A stretch of DNA of 64,000 bases from an uncultured Bacteroidales bacterium. Lineage in GTDB: Bacteria; Bacteroidota; Bacteroidia; Bacteroidales; UBA932. Below are positions 43,261 through 51,972 of this stretch, one piece after another (within the stretch, counting starts at the first letter, position 1; each line of letters starts with the position of its first letter). The translations under genes and the position numbers were made by a program. The notes under the pieces were generated by a model. It ran no database searches and had not been told where the DNA came from. It was given only the letters and a program-made list of their open reading frames with translations. The stretch covers positions 169,245 to 233,244 of the forward strand of contig ONEF01000004.1 in the NCBI GenBank assembly GCA_900316795.1. The letters are read 5' to 3'.

Positions 43261-44244
43261 TCAGCCCCAGGTCCGGGCTACATAGTCCAAGAGTTCAAGG
43301 ACTTTCTGCGGGTCGTTTTCGGTGACGAGCTTCATCCTGGTTTCTTTGAAGTTGAAAAGGTTCTTGAAGTAGCAGCTAAGATGCCTTCTCATTTCCAGAA
43401 GTCCTCGCCTTTCTCCTTTTATCTCGATTGATTTCAGAAAATGCCTCTTTGCCAGCGCCACCCTTTCATTGACGCTCATAGGCGGCATCTCTTCTCCCGT
43501 GTCCAGATAGTGCCTTATCTCCTTGAATATCCACGGGTGGCCATAAGTGGCTCTTCCTATCATTACCGCATCTACGCCGTATCTGTCAAAGGCCTCTTTG
43601 CAGGAAGGCCCGTCCGTGATGTCTCCATTACCTATAATAGGAATGTGCATCCTCGGATTCTCCTTCACCTTGCCTATCAGAGTCCAGTCCGCCTGCCCCT
43701 TGTACATCTGGCAGCGGGTTCTGCCGTGGATGGTAAGGGCTTGTATGCCTGCATCCTGAAGCCTTTCAGCAAGTTCCACTATGATAAGGGAGTTTTCGTC
43801 CCATCCCAGACGGGTTTTGACGGTAACCGGAACATTGACGGCTTTCACCACCTTTTCCGTAATCTCCACCATAAGGTCGGGGAAGCGCATCATTCCGCTG
43901 CCGGCTCCTCTTTTGGCGATCTTGTTGACGGGGCAGCCGAAGTTTATGTCTATCAGGTCCGGCTTGTTCTGCTCGGCGAATTTTGCGGCCTCCACCATGG
44001 CTTCCGGAATGTGGCCGTAAATCTGGATTCCGATGGGTCTTTCATAGTCGAAGACCTCCATTTTCTTGAAAGACTTCTCCGCATTGTGGGTAAGGCCGTC
44101 TGATGACACGAACTCCGTGTACATCATGTCCGCGCCGTATTCCTTGCATATATATCTGAAGGAAGGGTCTGTCACATCTTCCATCGGCGCAAGGAAAAGC
44201 GCCTTGTCCCTGAATTCTATGTCTCCAATCTTGAATTTTCCCAT
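43261..44244 (-). CDS. dusB: tRNA-dihydrouridine synthase, DusB-like
   Basis: 327 aa. FLAPMEDVTDPSFR, FGCPVNKIAKRGAGSGMMR with the catalytic Cys, TVKTRLGWDE, HGRTRCQMYKG, GNGDITDG and MIGRATYGHPWIF are all Dus-family blocks. Reduces uridines in the tRNA D loop with FMN and NADPH. Gene name by closest family; subtype not proven. A copy of ATCGCTGAG lies just upstream, at 44277-44285. Confidence 0.92.
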   Translation of the reverse strand: MGKFKIGDIEFRDKALFLAPMEDVTDPSFRYICKEYGADMMYTEFVSSDGLTHNAEKSFKKMEVFDYERPIGIQIYGHIPEAMVEAAKFAEQNKPDLIDINFGCPVNKIAKRGAGSGMMRFPDLMVEITEKVVKAVNVPVTVKTRLGWDENSLIIVELAERLQDAGIQALTIHGRTRCQMYKGQADWTLIGKVKENPRMHIPIIGNGDITDGPSCKEAFDRYGVDAVMIGRATYGHPWIFKEIRHYLDTGEEMPPMSVNERVALAKRHFLKSIEIKGERRGLLEMRRHLSCYFKNLFNFKETRMKLVTENDPQKVLELLDYVARTWG

Positions 44245-44336
44245 CGAGGATGCAAAGATACTATAATTTCAATCTGCTCAGCGATAAGGGAAGCGTGATA
44301 ATGCAGGAGGGTCCAGGGCAAATAACAGAAGGCTGA

Positions 44337-44368
44337 TTTGCTGTTAAGGATTTTTTTTCTTATCTTTG
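44337..44368 (+). promoter_or_regulatory. Promoter of the rplM-rpsI-rpsB-tsf operon
   Basis: TTTG (44337-44340), 20 bp, TATCTTTG (44361-44368), followed by CACCCCC exactly as before rplC. Confidence 0.87.
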
Positions 44369-44387
44369 CACCCCCTTAAAAAGAGGG

Positions 44388-44410
44388 CCTCGCGTTTTTG
44401 CGGGGATTTT
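44388..44410 (+). promoter_or_regulatory. Hairpin and T-run in the rplM leader
   Basis: CCTCGC pairs with GCGGGG (one T-G) around a GTTTTT loop, then ATTTTT. Terminator-like and 20 nt after the -7 element. It may be an attenuator or an L13 feedback site. Confidence 0.55.
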
Positions 44411-44432
44411 TAGTAATTTAAAACAACAAACA

Positions 44433-44885
44433 GTGGATTACAGAAGTTACAAATCAGTCTTTGTAAACGATAAGACAGCCACCAAAGAGTGGGTGATTAT
44501 CGATGCAACAGACCAGGTTTTAGGTCGTCTTGCTTCTCGTTTGGCTCTGATCCTCAGAGGCAAGAACAAAGCCAACTTCACTCCTCACACAGATTGCGGA
44601 GACAATGTCATCGTGATCAACGCTGAGAAGGTTCGCCTCACAGGCAAGAAGTTGACTGACAAGGTGTACGTAAGGCACACCGGTTATCCTGGCGGCCAGC
44701 GTTTCACAACTCCAGCAGAGCTTTTGAAGCGCAAGCCGGTAGCAGTTTTAGAGGAAGCTGTAAGAGGAATGCTTCCTAAATCAAGACTCGGAGCCCAGAT
44801 GTTCCGCAATCTGCACGTATATGCAGGCAGCGAGCATCCTCACGAGGCACAGAAACCAAGAACAATCACTTTAAACGAAATTTAG
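44433..44885 (+). CDS. rplM: 50S ribosomal protein L13, GTG start
   Basis: 150 aa. WVIIDATDQVLGRLASRLA, NVIVINAEKVRLTGKK, RHTGYPGG and AVRGMLPKSRLG are L13 blocks. The GTG at 44433 is chosen because family members begin MDxxSYK and no ATG lies between it and the domain. Confidence 0.97.
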   Translation: MDYRSYKSVFVNDKTATKEWVIIDATDQVLGRLASRLALILRGKNKANFTPHTDCGDNVIVINAEKVRLTGKKLTDKVYVRHTGYPGGQRFTTPAELLKRKPVAVLEEAVRGMLPKSRLGAQMFRNLHVYAGSEHPHEAQKPRTITLNEI

Positions 44886-44888
44886 AGC

Positions 44889-45278
44889 ATGGAGAAAGTT
44901 AACGCCCTTGGAAGACGTAAATCAGCTGTTGCTCGCGTTTATGTGGGTTCAGGCAAAGGCAACATCACAATCAACGGAAAGGAACTGGCAGTGTATTTTC
45001 CTGACGACAGCCTCAAGTACATTGTAATGCAGCCGCTTAACATTACCAACACCGCAGGGAACTTTGACATCACAGTTAACCTGGACGGTGGTGGAATCAA
45101 AGGACAGGCTGAGGCTCTCCGCCTCGCTATCTCCCGCGCTCTCTGCAAGATAGACGCAGAGGCATACCGCTCTGTTCTCAAGAAGGAAGGTTTCCTTTCA
45201 AGAGACGCAAGAGAGGTCGAGAGAAAGAAACCTGGCCAGCCTGGTGCACGCAGACGCTTCCAGTTCAGCAAGCGTTAG
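44889..45278 (+). CDS. rpsI: 30S ribosomal protein S9
   Basis: 129 aa. ALGRRKSAVARVYV, the GGGIKGQAEALRLAISRAL core, and the C-terminal ARRRFQFSKR, whose tail touches P-site tRNA. 3 bp after rplM. Confidence 0.98.
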   Translation: MEKVNALGRRKSAVARVYVGSGKGNITINGKELAVYFPDDSLKYIVMQPLNITNTAGNFDITVNLDGGGIKGQAEALRLAISRALCKIDAEAYRSVLKKEGFLSRDAREVERKKPGQPGARRRFQFSKR

Positions 45279-45494
45279 TATTTGCGTTGTAAAGCATCAA
45301 GCACAGAAGAGGATAAAAGTAGCGGACTCTTTAAGATTACCACTCTTTGCCCTTCTGCGGAAAACCTCAGGGATTGGCTGATATACTTAAAGATACAGGC
45401 CCTGCCCTTGGGTTGATGAAAAGAGGCCGGAGACCGGTCAGAAGCCGGAAGGCCGGCAAAAAAGAAAATTAACAAAGCATTAAAGGTTATTAAA
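45279..45494 (+). promoter_or_regulatory. Structured leader between rpsI and rpsB
   Basis: A 216-bp gap without an ORF. Two adjacent GC-rich hairpins are seen near its end: GGCCGG/CCGGTC (45425-45439) and GCCGG/CCGGC (45444-45457), then an A-rich tract before the rpsB ATG. The position suits S2 autoregulation, as known for rpsB leaders elsewhere (inference). Confidence 0.5.
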
Positions 45495-46364
45495 ATGCCA
45501 AGAACAAATTTCCAAGAATTATTAGAGGCAGGCGCACACTTCGGACACCTGAAGAGGAAATGGAATCCTAAGATGGCTCCTTATATCTTCATGGAGAAGA
45601 ACGGAATCCATATTATCGACCTGCACAAGACCGTGCTTATGATTGATGATGCGGCAGCTATGATGAAGAACCTCGCCCGCAGCGGAAGGAGGATTCTTTT
45701 TGTCGCAACAAAGAAGCAGGCCAAGGACATTATCGCGGAGCAGGCCAAATCCGTGAATATGCCATACGTAACTGAAAGATGGCCAGGTGGTATGCTTACA
45801 AACTTCCCGACAATCCGTAAGGCTGTCAAGAAGATGAATACCATAGACAAGATGAAGGCAGACGGTACTTACGAGACTCTTGCAAAGAGAGAGAAACTCC
45901 AGATAGACCGTCAGAGAGCTAAACTTGAGAAGAACTTGGGTTCAATCGCAGATATGAGCCGTCTCCCGTCAGCACTGTTTGTTGTTGATGTTCAGAAAGA
46001 GGCCAATGCCGTCAAGGAGGCCAAGAGACTGAATATACCTGTAATCGCGATGGTTGACACCTGCTGCGATCCAACTCCGGTTGATTATGTAATTCCTGCC
46101 AACGACGATGCTGCAAAGAGTGTTGCAGTTGTAGTTGGTGCACTCTGCGGTGCCATTTCAGAGGGTCTTGAGGAAAGGAAACTCGAGAAGGAGAAGATGG
46201 CTGCCGAGGAAGAGAAGAGAGCAAAGGAAAAGGATCTTGCAAAGGCAGAAGGCGAGAAGAGAGCTTCTGACGCTATGCCTGAGGGAAAGAAAATCCGTCC
46301 AAGAAGAAAAGTTAATACTGACGATGCCAAGCCAGCTAAGAAGGCTGAGCCTAAAGCTGAATAA
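45495..46364 (+). CDS. rpsB: 30S ribosomal protein S2 with charged C-terminal extension
   Basis: 289 aa. GAHFGHLKRKWNPKMAPYIF, TERWPGGMLTNF, PSALFVVDVQKE and CCDPTPVDYVIPANDDA are S2 blocks. About 60 extra C-terminal residues are Lys/Glu/Ala-rich (residues 225-289), longer than in E. coli. Confidence 0.97.
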   Translation: MPRTNFQELLEAGAHFGHLKRKWNPKMAPYIFMEKNGIHIIDLHKTVLMIDDAAAMMKNLARSGRRILFVATKKQAKDIIAEQAKSVNMPYVTERWPGGMLTNFPTIRKAVKKMNTIDKMKADGTYETLAKREKLQIDRQRAKLEKNLGSIADMSRLPSALFVVDVQKEANAVKEAKRLNIPVIAMVDTCCDPTPVDYVIPANDDAAKSVAVVVGALCGAISEGLEERKLEKEKMAAEEEKRAKEKDLAKAEGEKRASDAMPEGKKIRPRRKVNTDDAKPAKKAEPKAE

Positions 46365-46381
46365 TTAAAAGGAGATTTACT

Positions 46382-47380
46382 ATGGAAATCAAAGCATCAG
46401 ATGTAATGAAGCTCCGCCAGATGACGCAGGCCGGTATGATGGACTGCAAGAAGGCCTTGATAGAGGCTGAAGGCGACTTCGAGAAGGCAAAGGAAATCCT
46501 CAGGGAGAAAGGTAAGGTTATCGCTGCAAAGCGTTCTGACAGAGAGACTACCGAAGGTGCTGTTCTGGCCAGGGCCAATGCAGACAAGACCGTTGCCACT
46601 CTTGTATGCCTGGGTTGCGAGACAGACTTCGTGGCCAAGACCGAGGGCTTCCAGGCTCTTGCAAACGGAATAGCAGATGTTGCAATCGCCAACACTCCGG
46701 CTGACCTGGCAGGGCTCAAGGCATGCAAGATCGGTGAGTACAACTCCATTGAAGACGCCGTTATGGACCAGACCGGAAAGAGCGGCGAGAAGCATGTTGT
46801 AGCTTGCTATGAGAAGATAGAGGCTCCATTCGTTGGATACTACATCCACTCTAACCAGAAGGTTGCCACTATCGTAGGTTTCTCAAAGAAGGTTTCAGAC
46901 GATGTTGCAAAGGAGATTGCAATGCAGGTTACCGCTATGGTTCCTATCGCTGTTACCGCAGACGACATTCCTCAGCAGAGGAAGGACGAGGAGCTGAACA
47001 TAGCTGTCATAAAGACCAAGGAAGAGATGATCAAGAAGGCTGTTGACGCCGCTTTGTCAAAGGCCGGCCTCAACCCTAACCATTTCGACAGCGAAGAGCA
47101 CATAGAGAGCAACACAGCAAAGGGATGGATTACTCCTGAGCAGGCTGAGCAGGGCCGCAAGATCATGAAAGAGGCTGCTGAGCAGAAGGCTGCCAACATG
47201 CCTGAGGCCATGATCCAGAACATTGCCAATGGTCGTCTCCAGAAGTTCTTCAAGGAGAAGACCCTCAACGAGCAGGTTCTTGCTCTTGGAGACGGAAAAG
47301 AGACTGTTGCCCAGTATCTGAAGAGAATGGATCCTGAGGTAAAGGTTCTCTGCTTCCGCAGATTCTCACTTTCAGACTAA
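46382..47380 (+). CDS. tsf: Elongation factor Ts
   Basis: 332 aa. VMKLRQMTQAGMMDCKKAL, then the coiled-coil and two core repeats (VATLVCLGCETDFVAK and VGYYIHSNQKVATIVGFS). It contains the insertion usual in Bacteroidota EF-Ts. Recycles EF-Tu-GDP. Last gene of the operon. Confidence 0.97.
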   Translation: MEIKASDVMKLRQMTQAGMMDCKKALIEAEGDFEKAKEILREKGKVIAAKRSDRETTEGAVLARANADKTVATLVCLGCETDFVAKTEGFQALANGIADVAIANTPADLAGLKACKIGEYNSIEDAVMDQTGKSGEKHVVACYEKIEAPFVGYYIHSNQKVATIVGFSKKVSDDVAKEIAMQVTAMVPIAVTADDIPQQRKDEELNIAVIKTKEEMIKKAVDAALSKAGLNPNHFDSEEHIESNTAKGWITPEQAEQGRKIMKEAAEQKAANMPEAMIQNIANGRLQKFFKEKTLNEQVLALGDGKETVAQYLKRMDPEVKVLCFRRFSLSD

Positions 47381-47398
47381 CCGGTTTGGAAAGGTTTG

Positions 47399-47437
47399 AG
47401 GAAGGGATGGACATCAGTTTCATCCCTTCCTTTTTTT
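47399..47437 (+). terminator. Terminator after tsf
   Basis: GGAAGGGATG (47400-47409) pairs with CATCCCTTCC (47421-47430), then seven T. Confidence 0.92.
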
Positions 47438-47464
47438 GTTTTACGGAGTCTCGGCGATACCCTT

Positions 47465-47488
47465 CAATTTACCCGGGAGGGTAAATTG
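47465..47488. promoter_or_regulatory. Perfect 10-bp inverted repeat upstream of the MG2/plug protein gene
   Basis: CAATTTACCC-GGGA-GGGTAAATTG, with no T-run on either side, so not a typical terminator. It lies about 78 bp upstream of the start codon and before a TAACTTG -7-like word (47536-47542). Candidate operator or mRNA hairpin. Confidence 0.6.
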
Positions 47489-47565
47489 TGTCTAAAATAG
47501 GCGTGATTTTTGAAGTATTGTAGTTGGAATTATTGCTAACTTGCACCCAAATAGTGTTTTTAAAT

Positions 47566-50112
47566 ATGAAGTGTTATTTTAGAATTTCAGTCATTGCAGC
47601 CATCGCAGCAGTTTTCTGTGGCAACACAATGTCTGCTCAGGAAAAACTTGAAGAAAGGTTCAAGGCTTTTTCCCAGCTTCTCTCACCAGAAAAGCTCTAT
47701 CTCCAGACGGATAGGGAGACCTATTGTGTGGGAGATACAATTTGGTTCAAAGGTTATCTTGTGAACAATTCAATGGCATCCGAGTTTCCGGAGAGCAATT
47801 ATATCTATGTGGAGCTCCTGGATTACTACTATGCCAAGAACGTTTATTCCAACAAAATTGAGGAGACCCACCGTACGGTCCAGAGAGTCAAGGTAAAAAG
47901 ACGTGACGGAGTTCTTCAGGGCTATGTGGTTCTGGACAGTGACATGAACACAGGAAGTGCAATTCTCAGGGCATATCCTTATTGGGCGCTGAACTTCCCG
48001 GCAGACTATATCTTCAGCAAGGTTATTACGGTTATAAATCCTATCAAAGACAGTTTCGTGAAGGAACTTATTGACAAGAAAGTAGATAACACTGAAGAAT
48101 ATACCAAGATTGGAGTTCTCAATCCGTTCAAGAAAGAGAAGACCCAGAAAAAAGATGTTGACTGCCAGTTCCTGCCGGAGAGCGGACGCTACTTTGAAGG
48201 AAGGAAGGCCGTAATAGGCGTAAAGTGTGTGGATGATACCGGATTCGGAATATACACTGAAGGGGAGATTCTTGATGACAACAATACTAAAGTTGCTGAA
48301 TTCAAGACAAATGCTCTTGGAATGGGTAAATTTGTATTCACGCCTTATCCAGGCAGAAAATACTATGCCAGGATCAAAGACAGCCGCGATGTGGAGAAGA
48401 GGGTTGACCTGCCGGCGGTAGAGAGTACCGGTGCTTGCATCAATCTTTCTTTCCAGGGAGACAACATAATCGCTGAGCTCTATTCTACGGCAGACCTGAA
48501 CAAGGATTCCCTGTTCTTCATACTGTCAGACGGCACTGAAGTTTTCTACAGCAAAGCTCTTTCTTCAGCGATGAAACTTGCCCTGCCGATTGACAAGCTT
48601 CAGCATGGGGTGAATGTGGCAACCATCGCGGACAACAGCGGAAATATTTTTGCCAAGAGACCTTTCTTCATACTTCCGGTTTCAGAAGGAGGAGTTTCCA
48701 TGAAAGCAGACAAGAGCGTTTACGGACAGAGAGATCCGGTGACCTGCACCATCACTCTTCCTCGTCCTGTTTCCGGAGACTTTTCAGTTTCTGTCACCGA
48801 TGACAGCCACGCTCCATACATAGGGGCGGAGGACAACATCGTCTCCTACATGCTTCTTTCTTCCGAGCTTAAGGGATATGTAGAAAACCCGCAGAGCTAT
48901 TTTGATGATTCAAAGCCTTTTGCAGAAAGGGAATCTCAAGTGGACCTGCTTATGATGACTCAGGGCTGGCAGTACTATGACCTTTCCAAGATTTTCAAGG
49001 GGCAGTATCAGATGCCGCAGTACGGAAAAGAATATATCCAGACAATCTCCGGAAGGGTAAGGAAATCATCGCTGAGGAGAGGAAACACATCCATAGTTTC
49101 TTTTGTCGCTCCTTCAATCGGTTTTACTGCAATGGGACAGTTGGATTCTTCCGGCTACTTTGAGCTGAAAGACGTCAATTTCCCTGATTCCACCCTATTT
49201 ATCGTTAATGCGGTCAGCCCGGGTGGCAGGAAGTCATTCATACCTTCCATCACTGAGGATTCTTTTGCTCCGCTGGTTGAGTACCAGAGGAGAAAGGAGA
49301 AAATCAACTACTCCGATGAAACTGCCCAGTACATGCTCCAGAACTATTACAATTCAGGCGGAGACAAGGTTTATCAGCTGGATGCAGTGTATATCACCGG
49401 CCAGAGGATGGTAAGGGCCAAGGACAATGTTTCCCCGTTCCCTATGCAGTATTTCAAAGAAGGTCAGCTCAAGACGGAAAAAGACCTCGAACCTTATGCA
49501 TCGTTTGATGTAATGACCTATATCCTTGAAACTTGCACGGGTATCAGAGAAGAACGCGATACGACTACCGGAGAAAGGAAACTGGTTTGCAGGGTGCCGG
49601 CACAAGCCTCCAACTGGGAAGTAAGTGACTATACGGAAATCATCGTTTACGTAAACGGTTTCCAGGCCCCTTCTTCTTCTGAGCTGGACCACTACAACAT
49701 AGACGAACTTGAGGCCTTTGTATTCCTCAGGGGAGCAGATGCGGCTCCGTTCTCACCGATGAGAGGAGGAAGCAGCACCGTGGTTCCTGTCATTATGATA
49801 AAGACCAAGCCAAGTGCAGGCACAGGAATGCCTAAGAATGTGAGCAAGGGCTACCCTCTCGGGTGGCAGAGGCCTAAGCACTTCTATTCTCCGGCTTATG
49901 ACGTGCAGGGAAAATCCATCAGCCGTGCCGGTACGGACAGAAGGTCAACGGTTTACTGGAAGCCTGATGTGAAGATAGAAAACGGTGAGGGCAAGTTCCA
50001 TTTCAACACATCTGATGGTAATTCCAACTACACTGTTGTAATAGAGGGAATTACAAATGACGGAGAATATGTTTTCTCAAAACAGGAAATCTCCAGGAAA
50101 CGTGATTATTGA
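47566..50112 (+). CDS. Large exported protein with MG2-like and TonB plug-like domains
   Basis: 848 aa from MKCYFRISV, signal peptide ending MSAQ. The N-terminal part has SPEKLYLQTDRETYCVGDTI, as in Bacteroidota macroglobulin-type MG2 domains. The middle is beta-rich with Ser-rich repeats. Near residues 610-750 is a plug-like module (LDAVYITGQRM, FDVMTYILETCTGIR, DELEAFVFLRGADAAPF). There is no barrel. Probably a cell-surface protein; such genes are common in Bacteroidota and their function is unclear. Confidence 0.78.
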   Translation: MKCYFRISVIAAIAAVFCGNTMSAQEKLEERFKAFSQLLSPEKLYLQTDRETYCVGDTIWFKGYLVNNSMASEFPESNYIYVELLDYYYAKNVYSNKIEETHRTVQRVKVKRRDGVLQGYVVLDSDMNTGSAILRAYPYWALNFPADYIFSKVITVINPIKDSFVKELIDKKVDNTEEYTKIGVLNPFKKEKTQKKDVDCQFLPESGRYFEGRKAVIGVKCVDDTGFGIYTEGEILDDNNTKVAEFKTNALGMGKFVFTPYPGRKYYARIKDSRDVEKRVDLPAVESTGACINLSFQGDNIIAELYSTADLNKDSLFFILSDGTEVFYSKALSSAMKLALPIDKLQHGVNVATIADNSGNIFAKRPFFILPVSEGGVSMKADKSVYGQRDPVTCTITLPRPVSGDFSVSVTDDSHAPYIGAEDNIVSYMLLSSELKGYVENPQSYFDDSKPFAERESQVDLLMMTQGWQYYDLSKIFKGQYQMPQYGKEYIQTISGRVRKSSLRRGNTSIVSFVAPSIGFTAMGQLDSSGYFELKDVNFPDSTLFIVNAVSPGGRKSFIPSITEDSFAPLVEYQRRKEKINYSDETAQYMLQNYYNSGGDKVYQLDAVYITGQRMVRAKDNVSPFPMQYFKEGQLKTEKDLEPYASFDVMTYILETCTGIREERDTTTGERKLVCRVPAQASNWEVSDYTEIIVYVNGFQAPSSSELDHYNIDELEAFVFLRGADAAPFSPMRGGSSTVVPVIMIKTKPSAGTGMPKNVSKGYPLGWQRPKHFYSPAYDVQGKSISRAGTDRRSTVYWKPDVKIENGEGKFHFNTSDGNSNYTVVIEGITNDGEYVFSKQEISRKRDY

Positions 50113-50116
50113 TTGA

Positions 50117-50147
50117 TTTGATTTTGGCTCCAAAGTTGTTATCTTTG
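50117..50147 (+). promoter_or_regulatory. Promoter of the serine hydrolase lipoprotein gene
   Basis: TTTG (50117-50120), 19 bp, TATCTTTG (50140-50147): a full consensus match 40 bp before the start codon. Confidence 0.85.
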
Positions 50148-50187
50148 GATTCAAAATACGAATTATGAACTTAAATAAACAGGAGTT

Positions 50188-51720
50188 ATGAAATTTTCAG
50201 AATTCTTCAAAAAGGCAAGGGTGCTTGCCATAGTAGCCCTGGCGGCTTTGTCAGTTTCGTTGACAAGTTGCGGTGGCGGTAGTGGTGAAAAACCGATTGA
50301 TCCGGACCCAACTCCAGCTGCGAAATCTGCTTCATGCGATCTTTCTACTTTCCAGTTCAAGTCCATCAACAATCCAGGCATAGGAGCAGATGCTTCCGCA
50401 ACCATAGGAACCATACAGAACCGCAACCTTATCCTGATCACCGTTCCGGAAGGAACAGATCTTACAAAGCTTGTGGCAACTTTCGGGGTCAGCGCAAACG
50501 CTACCGTCAAAATAGGCGGAACTTCTGCAACTTCAGGAGTTACAGCTGCAAACTATACCAAAGATGTTGATGTTACGGTTACTGCAGAAGACGGGAGTCA
50601 CACCAAAAAATATTTTGCCCTTGTAAGGCACGGAGACGCTGCTTCTGACGCTCAGGTTTATGCGGTTATGAAGAAATACAACATTCCTGGCATTGGCGTA
50701 GCTACTACCAAAGGCGAGAAACCGGCTTATGAAGCAGGTTATGGTTATTCAAATCTGGATTCTTCTCCTTGGACAAGAACAACTCCAACAACACTCTTCC
50801 GCCTTGCAAGTGTTTCCAAGTTCCAGTGCGCTACTTGTATAATGAGCCTCTATGAAGAAGGCAAACTTTCACCTGAAGACAAGGTGTTTGCTCCTGCAGA
50901 CCCTGAAAAAGGCCGTCCGGAAGGCGTACTGTACAGCATGTATCCCGGAACTCACGCTGCCGGTGTGGACGATATAACAATCCATCAGCTCCTTACCCAT
51001 ACATCTGGCTGGAACTACAATCTGACAGGTGGCACAGACCCTATATTCGCAGGTTCTGACAGCCGTTTTGCCGGCAAGAGCCTTAAGGCCAGAGTTGAAT
51101 ATATGCTGGGTGTCAGTCCCGGAGCCAAGACCTATTCTTACTACAACCTCGGATATTGTGTCCTCGGCCAGATCATTGAGAAGATTACAGGAGGTTCTTA
51201 TGAGGATTATCTGAGGAAGGTAGAGGCCAAGGCTGGCGTCACCGATGTATGGATTGCAAAGAGCGACAAGAACGGAAGAAGATCCAACGAGTGTGTTTAT
51301 TATGCCCAGTATGGAAATGCTTACGGCAATGACATGAGTGTTGTGGCTGCTTGCGGAGCAGTTATCAACTCTCCTGTAGGTCTGATGAGACTTGTCAACT
51401 CCATAGATTACGGTACGGTTGTTCCTGATATTCTCAAGAAAGAGACTCTGGACAAGATGTACACAGATTATACCTCATCCAATCCTCCTACAACAAAGAA
51501 CGGATATGGTTATGGATGGAGAATCGGGCATTACACCCTTACTAACTGGGCTTCATTCCACGGCGGAAACATCAATGCCACAGCAACCATCATCGTAAGA
51601 GGCAATAACGGTATCAACGGAGTTCTGCTCTGCAACTCAAGGAGTGCCAAGGACGACTTTGACACAGCTATCTACCTTGCTTTGGATGCTGTTATGCAGA
51701 GAACAAACTTGCTGTACTAA
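50188..51720 (+). CDS. Surface lipoprotein with DUF5018-like and serine beta-lactamase-fold domains
   Basis: 510 aa. Lipobox SLTSC; residues about 45-155 form an Ig-like DUF5018-type domain (SIxNPGIGADASATIG, EDGSHTKKYFALVRHG). Then a class C-like serine hydrolase: SVSK near residue 212, YYNLGY near 318, and HGGNINAT near 455 as the third motif. Probably an outer-membrane hydrolase acting on peptides or esters. A second such enzyme is at 36248-37462 but lacks the Ig-like domain. Confidence 0.87.
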   Translation: MKFSEFFKKARVLAIVALAALSVSLTSCGGGSGEKPIDPDPTPAAKSASCDLSTFQFKSINNPGIGADASATIGTIQNRNLILITVPEGTDLTKLVATFGVSANATVKIGGTSATSGVTAANYTKDVDVTVTAEDGSHTKKYFALVRHGDAASDAQVYAVMKKYNIPGIGVATTKGEKPAYEAGYGYSNLDSSPWTRTTPTTLFRLASVSKFQCATCIMSLYEEGKLSPEDKVFAPADPEKGRPEGVLYSMYPGTHAAGVDDITIHQLLTHTSGWNYNLTGGTDPIFAGSDSRFAGKSLKARVEYMLGVSPGAKTYSYYNLGYCVLGQIIEKITGGSYEDYLRKVEAKAGVTDVWIAKSDKNGRRSNECVYYAQYGNAYGNDMSVVAACGAVINSPVGLMRLVNSIDYGTVVPDILKKETLDKMYTDYTSSNPPTTKNGYGYGWRIGHYTLTNWASFHGGNINATATIIVRGNNGINGVLLCNSRSAKDDFDTAIYLALDAVMQRTNLLY

Positions 51721-51772
51721 GAGTTGACTATACGTCTTCTTGAATTATTTGAGAAGACTGCACCAGAAAAAG

Positions 51773-51808
51773 AAACGGGGATGGTAATCGAGCCATCCCT
51801 GTTTTTTT
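51773..51808 (+). terminator. Terminator after the serine hydrolase lipoprotein gene
   Basis: AAACGGGGATGG (51773-51784) pairs with CCATCCCTGTTT (51793-51804), with one G-U, then T. Similar in sequence to the terminator at 32844. Confidence 0.88.
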
Positions 51809-51829
51809 CATTCCTTTTTGCGGAACTGC

Positions 51830-51957
51830 TTGTTTTCAGCCAGATTCTCGGTCACTCCAGTATCAAGACTACCCAGATTTATGCAAAAATAACCCTGAAG
51901 AAGCTTGATAAGGATTTTTCGGTGTTCAACGATAATGTCAAGGACGCATTTTTTTAG
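51830..51957 (+). pseudogene. Tyrosine recombinase C-terminal remnant
   Basis: The last ~40 codons read ILGHSSIKTTQIYAKIT..., matching the final box of phage-type integrases: the LGH motif and the catalytic Tyr in TQIYAK. The rest of the catalytic domain (RHK residues) is absent; the frame upstream runs into a terminator. It looks like the scar of a lost mobile element beside lpxK. Confidence 0.75.
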
Positions 51958-51965
51958 TAAATTTG
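51958..51965 (+). promoter_or_regulatory. -7 element of lpxK, near-leaderless
   Basis: TAAATTTG ends 7 bp before the lpxK ATG (51973). It overlaps the stop region of the integrase remnant. Confidence 0.55.
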
Positions 51966-51972
51966 CGTCTAT

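Noticed and set aside
49354..49692. Minus-strand ORF inside the MG2/plug gene
   Set aside because: Shadow frame; the plus-strand protein is continuous and has recognisable domains.
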